NCBI RefSeq assembly: GCF_002563895.1
Contig: NZ_PDJB01000001.1
Coordinates: 3,579,501 to 3,643,500 of the forward strand
Length of the DNA: 64,000 nucleotides
Origin: Pseudomonas lurida
GTDB taxonomy: Bacteria; Pseudomonadota; Gammaproteobacteria; Pseudomonadales; Pseudomonadaceae
Reading direction: 5' to 3'
Made by a program: the position numbers and the translations under genes. A model generated the notes under the pieces. That model did not search any database. It had not been told where the DNA came from and saw only the letters and a program-made list of their open reading frames with translations. This document shows positions 61,242-64,000 of this stretch, piece by piece; position 1 is the first letter of the stretch, and each line of letters starts with the position of its first letter.

Positions 61242-61315
61242 AAGCGCTTGACTTTGCCACGGTGTCACTGGAATCTGAATTAACAGTCAAGCACGCATAA
61301 ATATTCAAAGCGCTT
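61242..61315. promoter_or_regulatory. Paired AAGCGCTT palindromes in divergent sugar-operon promoter region
   Basis: AAGCGCTT occurs at 61242-61249 and at 61308-61315, 66 bp apart (about six helical turns), in the 362-bp spacer between the transketolase and permease genes. LacI-family operators typically centre on AA-N-CG-N-TT, which both match, so a LacI-type repressor could loop or co-repress both directions. A small reading frame at 61043-61243 is not convincing as a gene. The rest of the spacer is AT-rich. Confidence 0.45.
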
Positions 61316-61351
61316 GAAGGCACTCCAAAAAAAATAAATCAGGAGAACACT

Positions 61352-62359
61352 GTGGACGCCAAAGCTATTGTCCAGCACCCGGCCGAACTCAAGCCGCCCC
61401 ACCGCCCGCGGTTAGTGAAACTGCTCCCCAGCAACATCGGCGGCCCGCTGATCGGCCTGGTCCTGCTGGTGCTGGTCTTCTCCTTCAGTTCCGAATTCTT
61501 CTTCTCGTTGCGCAATGGCCTGAACATTCTTGATCAGGTCACGGTGCTGGGCATCCTGGCGATTGGCATGACAGCGGTGATCGTGATCGGCGGCATCGAC
61601 CTGTCGGTGGGGTCGGTACTGGCCTTCTCGATGATGATGCTCGGCTGGCTTTACCAGGACCAGGCGGTGCCACTGGGCTTGGCGATTCCGATCTCGATTG
61701 CCAGCGGCATGCTTGCCGGGCTGGTGTCGGGCGGGTTGATCACCTATGCCAAGCTACCGCCCTTCATTGCCACGCTGACCATGATGTCGGTGGCCCGTGG
61801 CCTCGCGAACATCCTCACCGAAGGCCGGCAGATCGTCGGTTACCCGGACTGGTTCACCAGCCTGGCCACGGTGCGTCACTTCGGCTTCCTCTCGGCAACG
61901 GTCGGGCTGTTCCTGGTGATGCTCGTGGTGGCCTGGGTGTTCCTGCGCTTTCGGGCCGGCGGCCGTAACCTGTATGCCATGGGCGGCAGCCCCGAAGTGG
62001 CGCGCCTGTCCGGCATCAAGGTGCGCGCAATCACGCTGTGGGTGTACGCCATCAGTGGTGCGCTGGCCGGCATTGCCGCCGTGACCCTGGCGGCACGCCT
62101 GGACTCTTCCCAACCCAGCGCCGGGCTGAGCCTGGAACTGGACGCCATCGCCGCCGTGGTGATTGGCGGCGCCAGCCTCAGCGGCGGCGTCGGCAGCATC
62201 GGCGGCACCCTGGTGGGTGTGCTGATCATTGGCGTACTGCGCAATGGCCTGAACCTGCTGGGTGTTTCGCCCTTCATTCAACAAGTGGTGATCGGCGTGG
62301 TCATCGCCCTCGCCGTGACCATCGACACCCTGCGACGCCGTTCCAGCACTGCCCGTTAA
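61352..62359 (+). CDS. RbsC-like sugar ABC transporter permease (GTG start)
   Basis: A 335-residue permease with about ten hydrophobic segments, including the ribose-permease type GIDLSVGSVLAFS, LVSGGLITYAKLPPFIATL, GGSPEVARLSGIKV (the loop contacting the ATPase) and IAAVVIGGASLSGGVGSIGGTLVGVL. It has a GTG start with AGGAGA 7 bases upstream. It is first in the order permease-binding protein-ATPase, an unusual order for rbs-type operons (commonly ATPase first). Confidence 0.9.
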   Translation: MDAKAIVQHPAELKPPHRPRLVKLLPSNIGGPLIGLVLLVLVFSFSSEFFFSLRNGLNILDQVTVLGILAIGMTAVIVIGGIDLSVGSVLAFSMMMLGWLYQDQAVPLGLAIPISIASGMLAGLVSGGLITYAKLPPFIATLTMMSVARGLANILTEGRQIVGYPDWFTSLATVRHFGFLSATVGLFLVMLVVAWVFLRFRAGGRNLYAMGGSPEVARLSGIKVRAITLWVYAISGALAGIAAVTLAARLDSSQPSAGLSLELDAIAAVVIGGASLSGGVGSIGGTLVGVLIIGVLRNGLNLLGVSPFIQQVVIGVVIALAVTIDTLRRRSSTAR

Positions 62360-62409
62360 ACCTGTTCGACAGTTGACACCCTCCAACAATAAAACCAGGA
62401 GTCACCGAC

Positions 62410-63342
62410 ATGTTCAGCCCCAAGAAACTGCTATTGGCCACCGCCCTCGCGGCCGCTACCCTTACCGCTGCCGGCACCACCTGGGCCAAGGATTTGACCA
62501 TCGGCCTGGCCGTGGCCAACCTGCAGGCCGACTTCTTCAACCAGATCAAGCAATCGGTGGAAGCCGAGGGCAAGGCCAAGGGCATCAAGGTGATCACCGT
62601 GGATGCGCAGGGCAACTCCTCCACCCAGGTCAGCCAGATTGAAGACCTGATTACCCGCCAGATCGATGTGCTGATCTACATCCCGGCCGGTGCCACCGCA
62701 GCCGGGGTGCCGGTCAAGGCAGCGAAAGCCGCCGGTATCCCGGTGATCGCCGTCGACCGCAACGCACCCGACGCGCCGGGCGATACCTTTATCGCCAGCG
62801 ACAGCGTGGCCGGGGCCAAGACCCTCGCCGAGTACGTGGGCAAGCTCACCGACGGCAAGGGCCGCATCGCGATCCTGCAAGGCCAGCTCGGCACCACTCC
62901 CGAAAATGATCGCGCCAAGGGGTTCGAGGAAGGCTTGAAAGCCTTCCCGGACCTTAAGGTCGTCGCCCAGCAACCCGCCGAATGGGCCCAGGACAAAGGC
63001 TTCGCCGTAGCCCAGGACCTGCTCCAGCGTGACCCGAACATCACCGTGTTCTTCGGCCGTGCCGATGCCATGGCCTTGGGGGCCGCCCAGGCGGTGAAGG
63101 TCGGCAACCTCGATCACAAGGTCGTGGTGGTGGGTTTTGACGGTGACGTCGCCGGGCTCAAGGCCGTGGAAAGTGGCGTGTTGAATGCGACCATGACCCA
63201 GCAGACCCAAAAGATGGGCCGCCTGGCCGTGGCGTCCGCCATCGACCTGAAAGCCGGCAAGGCCGTGCCCAAGGAGCAACTGTTGCCCACCGTGCTGACC
63301 ACCAAAGAAAACGTCGCGCCGTTCCTGCAGCAGCACCCGTAA
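62410..63342 (+). CDS. RbsB-like periplasmic sugar-binding protein
   Basis: A 310-residue binding protein with a signal peptide (KKLLLATALAAATLTAAGTTWAKD). The fold is of RbsB type: TIGLAVANLQADFFNQIKQSVEAEGKAKG, VDVLIYIPAGATAAG-like ligand loop (IDVLIYIPAGATAAGVPVKAAKAAGIPVIAVDRN) and VVVVGFDGDVAGLKAVESGVLNATMTQQ. Strong AGGAGT site before ATG 62410. The ligand is probably an aldo- or keto-pentose such as apiose or ribose. Confidence 0.9.
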   Translation: MFSPKKLLLATALAAATLTAAGTTWAKDLTIGLAVANLQADFFNQIKQSVEAEGKAKGIKVITVDAQGNSSTQVSQIEDLITRQIDVLIYIPAGATAAGVPVKAAKAAGIPVIAVDRNAPDAPGDTFIASDSVAGAKTLAEYVGKLTDGKGRIAILQGQLGTTPENDRAKGFEEGLKAFPDLKVVAQQPAEWAQDKGFAVAQDLLQRDPNITVFFGRADAMALGAAQAVKVGNLDHKVVVVGFDGDVAGLKAVESGVLNATMTQQTQKMGRLAVASAIDLKAGKAVPKEQLLPTVLTTKENVAPFLQQHP

Positions 63343-63357
63343 ACCTTGGAGGTCGTC

Positions 63358-64000
63358 ATGCAAGCAGCAGCCCTGGACACCGCCCAAGCCGACGCGGTGC
63401 TGTGCCTGCGCAATATCAGCAAGGCCTATGGGCCGGTGCAGGTACTGTCGCAGGTCAACGTGGATATTCGCCCTGGTGAAGTGTTGGCCCTGCTCGGCGA
63501 GAACGGTGCGGGCAAGTCGACCCTGTCGTCGATCATCGCCGGGCTGGTGCAACCTGAAGCCGGGGGCAGCATGACCTGGCTCGGCGCGCCTTACGCACCG
63601 GCTTCACCCGGTGCTGCGCTGGGCGCCGGGATCGGCCTGATCCACCAGGAAATCCGCCTGCTGCCGCAATTGTCGATCGCCGAGAATATCTTCGTCGGCC
63701 GCCTGCCCATGCGTCACGGGCGGGTGGACCGCGAGTACATGGAGGCCCAGGCGCAGATCCAGTTGGAACGCCTGGGGCTCAAGGTGCCGGCGTCGCGCAA
63801 GGTCGAAGGCCTGAGCGTGGCGGCCCAGCAACTGGTTGAAATCGCCAAGGCGCTGACCCTCAAGGCCAGCCTGTTGATCCTCGACGAACCCACCGCTGCA
63901 TTGGGCGGGGAAGAAACCGAACTGCTATTCAAGCAGGTCGAACGACTCAAGGCCGAAGGCGTGTCGTTTATCTACATCAGCCATCGCCTGGAGGAAATCG
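63358..64000 (+). CDS. RbsA/MglA-like sugar ABC transporter ATPase (partial at window end)
   Basis: The first 214 residues of a sugar-importer ATPase: AVLCLRNISKAYGPVQVLSQVNVDI, Walker A LLGENGAGKST, Q-loop LIHQEIRLLPQL, an unusual signature region (LSVAAQQLVEIAKAL) and Walker B LLILDEPTAALG. It is preceded by TTGGAGG, 15 bp after the binding-protein stop. The duplicated second ATPase half expected for RbsA/MglA lies beyond the window. Confidence 0.9.
   Translation, partial: MQAAALDTAQADAVLCLRNISKAYGPVQVLSQVNVDIRPGEVLALLGENGAGKSTLSSIIAGLVQPEAGGSMTWLGAPYAPASPGAALGAGIGLIHQEIRLLPQLSIAENIFVGRLPMRHGRVDREYMEAQAQIQLERLGLKVPASRKVEGLSVAAQQLVEIAKALTLKASLLILDEPTAALGGEETELLFKQVERLKAEGVSFIYISHRLEEI

Noticed and set aside
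61043..61243. 66-codon plus-strand frame in the divergent sugar promoter region
   Set aside because: No ribosome site, no recognisable sequence; it lies where both promoters must be.

Overview
The window looks like chromosomal DNA from a fluorescent-group Pseudomonas. Supporting signs are the high GC content, dispersed REP/REPIN palindromes of the GTGGGAGC..GCTCCCAC type, the number of LysR and AraC regulators, and several accessory gene sets typical of Pseudomonas. No rRNA or tRNA genes, phage, insertion sequence or CRISPR array was recognised.

Region 1 (1-16.7 kb, minus strand) is one large exopolysaccharide locus. In transcription order it reads: tyrosine phosphatase (wzb), tyrosine autokinase/co-polymerase (wzc), flippase (wzx), polymerase (wzy), pyruvyltransferase, WcaF-like acetyltransferase, nitroreductase-like protein, GT2 glycosyltransferase, gmd, fcl, wcaI, GDP-mannose mannosyl hydrolase and manC. 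After a 180-bp gap with a 12-bp inverted repeat come yjbE/gfcA, wza/gfcE, yjbF/gfcB and a partial yjbG/gfcC. It joins colanic-acid-type GDP-fucose and assembly genes to the YjbEFGH/Gfc (group 4 capsule) export module. Two small unknown genes (16.9-17.5 kb) diverge from it, and a degenerate PAP2 protein faces them.

Region 2 (18.3-29.6 kb) is an organosulfur scavenging island: an SsuD-like monooxygenase, a class II aldolase-like protein, a LysR regulator, a 3-mercaptopropionate-type thiol dioxygenase overlapping a four-domain rhodanese, and a dead TauD/TfdA fragment. Then comes a five-gene operon: sulfonate-binding protein, NtaA/DszA-type monooxygenase, peroxiredoxin-like protein, acyl-CoA-dehydrogenase-like oxidoreductase and D-2-hydroxyacid dehydrogenase. 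The two monooxygenase units share a conserved leader of about 100 bp. A related set lies at 53.6-57.1 kb: another monooxygenase and two divergent sulfonate-binding proteins.

Region 3 (29.6-38.4 kb) is a TonB/ExbD/ExbB(TolQ)-type energiser with a tandem beta-propeller phytase and a large TonB-dependent receptor, probably for phytate or phosphate scavenging. Candidate PhoB boxes precede the receptor and also the divergent degenerate-GGDEF protein and AraC pair.

Region 4 (38.4-53.6 kb) holds regulators and small enzymes: LysR, AraC, GlxA-type and two convergent winged-helix/P-loop ATPase regulators, with a YcaC-like hydrolase, a YtcJ-like amidohydrolase, a membrane ABM-domain protein, a pirin, a secreted protein of thirteen 13-residue repeats, and a 4HBT thioesterase. 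A tandem REPIN array of about 171-bp units lies at 42.7-43.2 kb.

Region 5 (57.7-64 kb) is a pentose-type sugar locus. An FGGY kinase and split transketolase subunits (minus) diverge from an Rbs-like ABC transporter (plus, cut by the window end) across a spacer with two AAGCGCTT palindromes. The gene set suits a D-apiose (apulose kinase/transketolase) pathway, but the isomerase is not visible.
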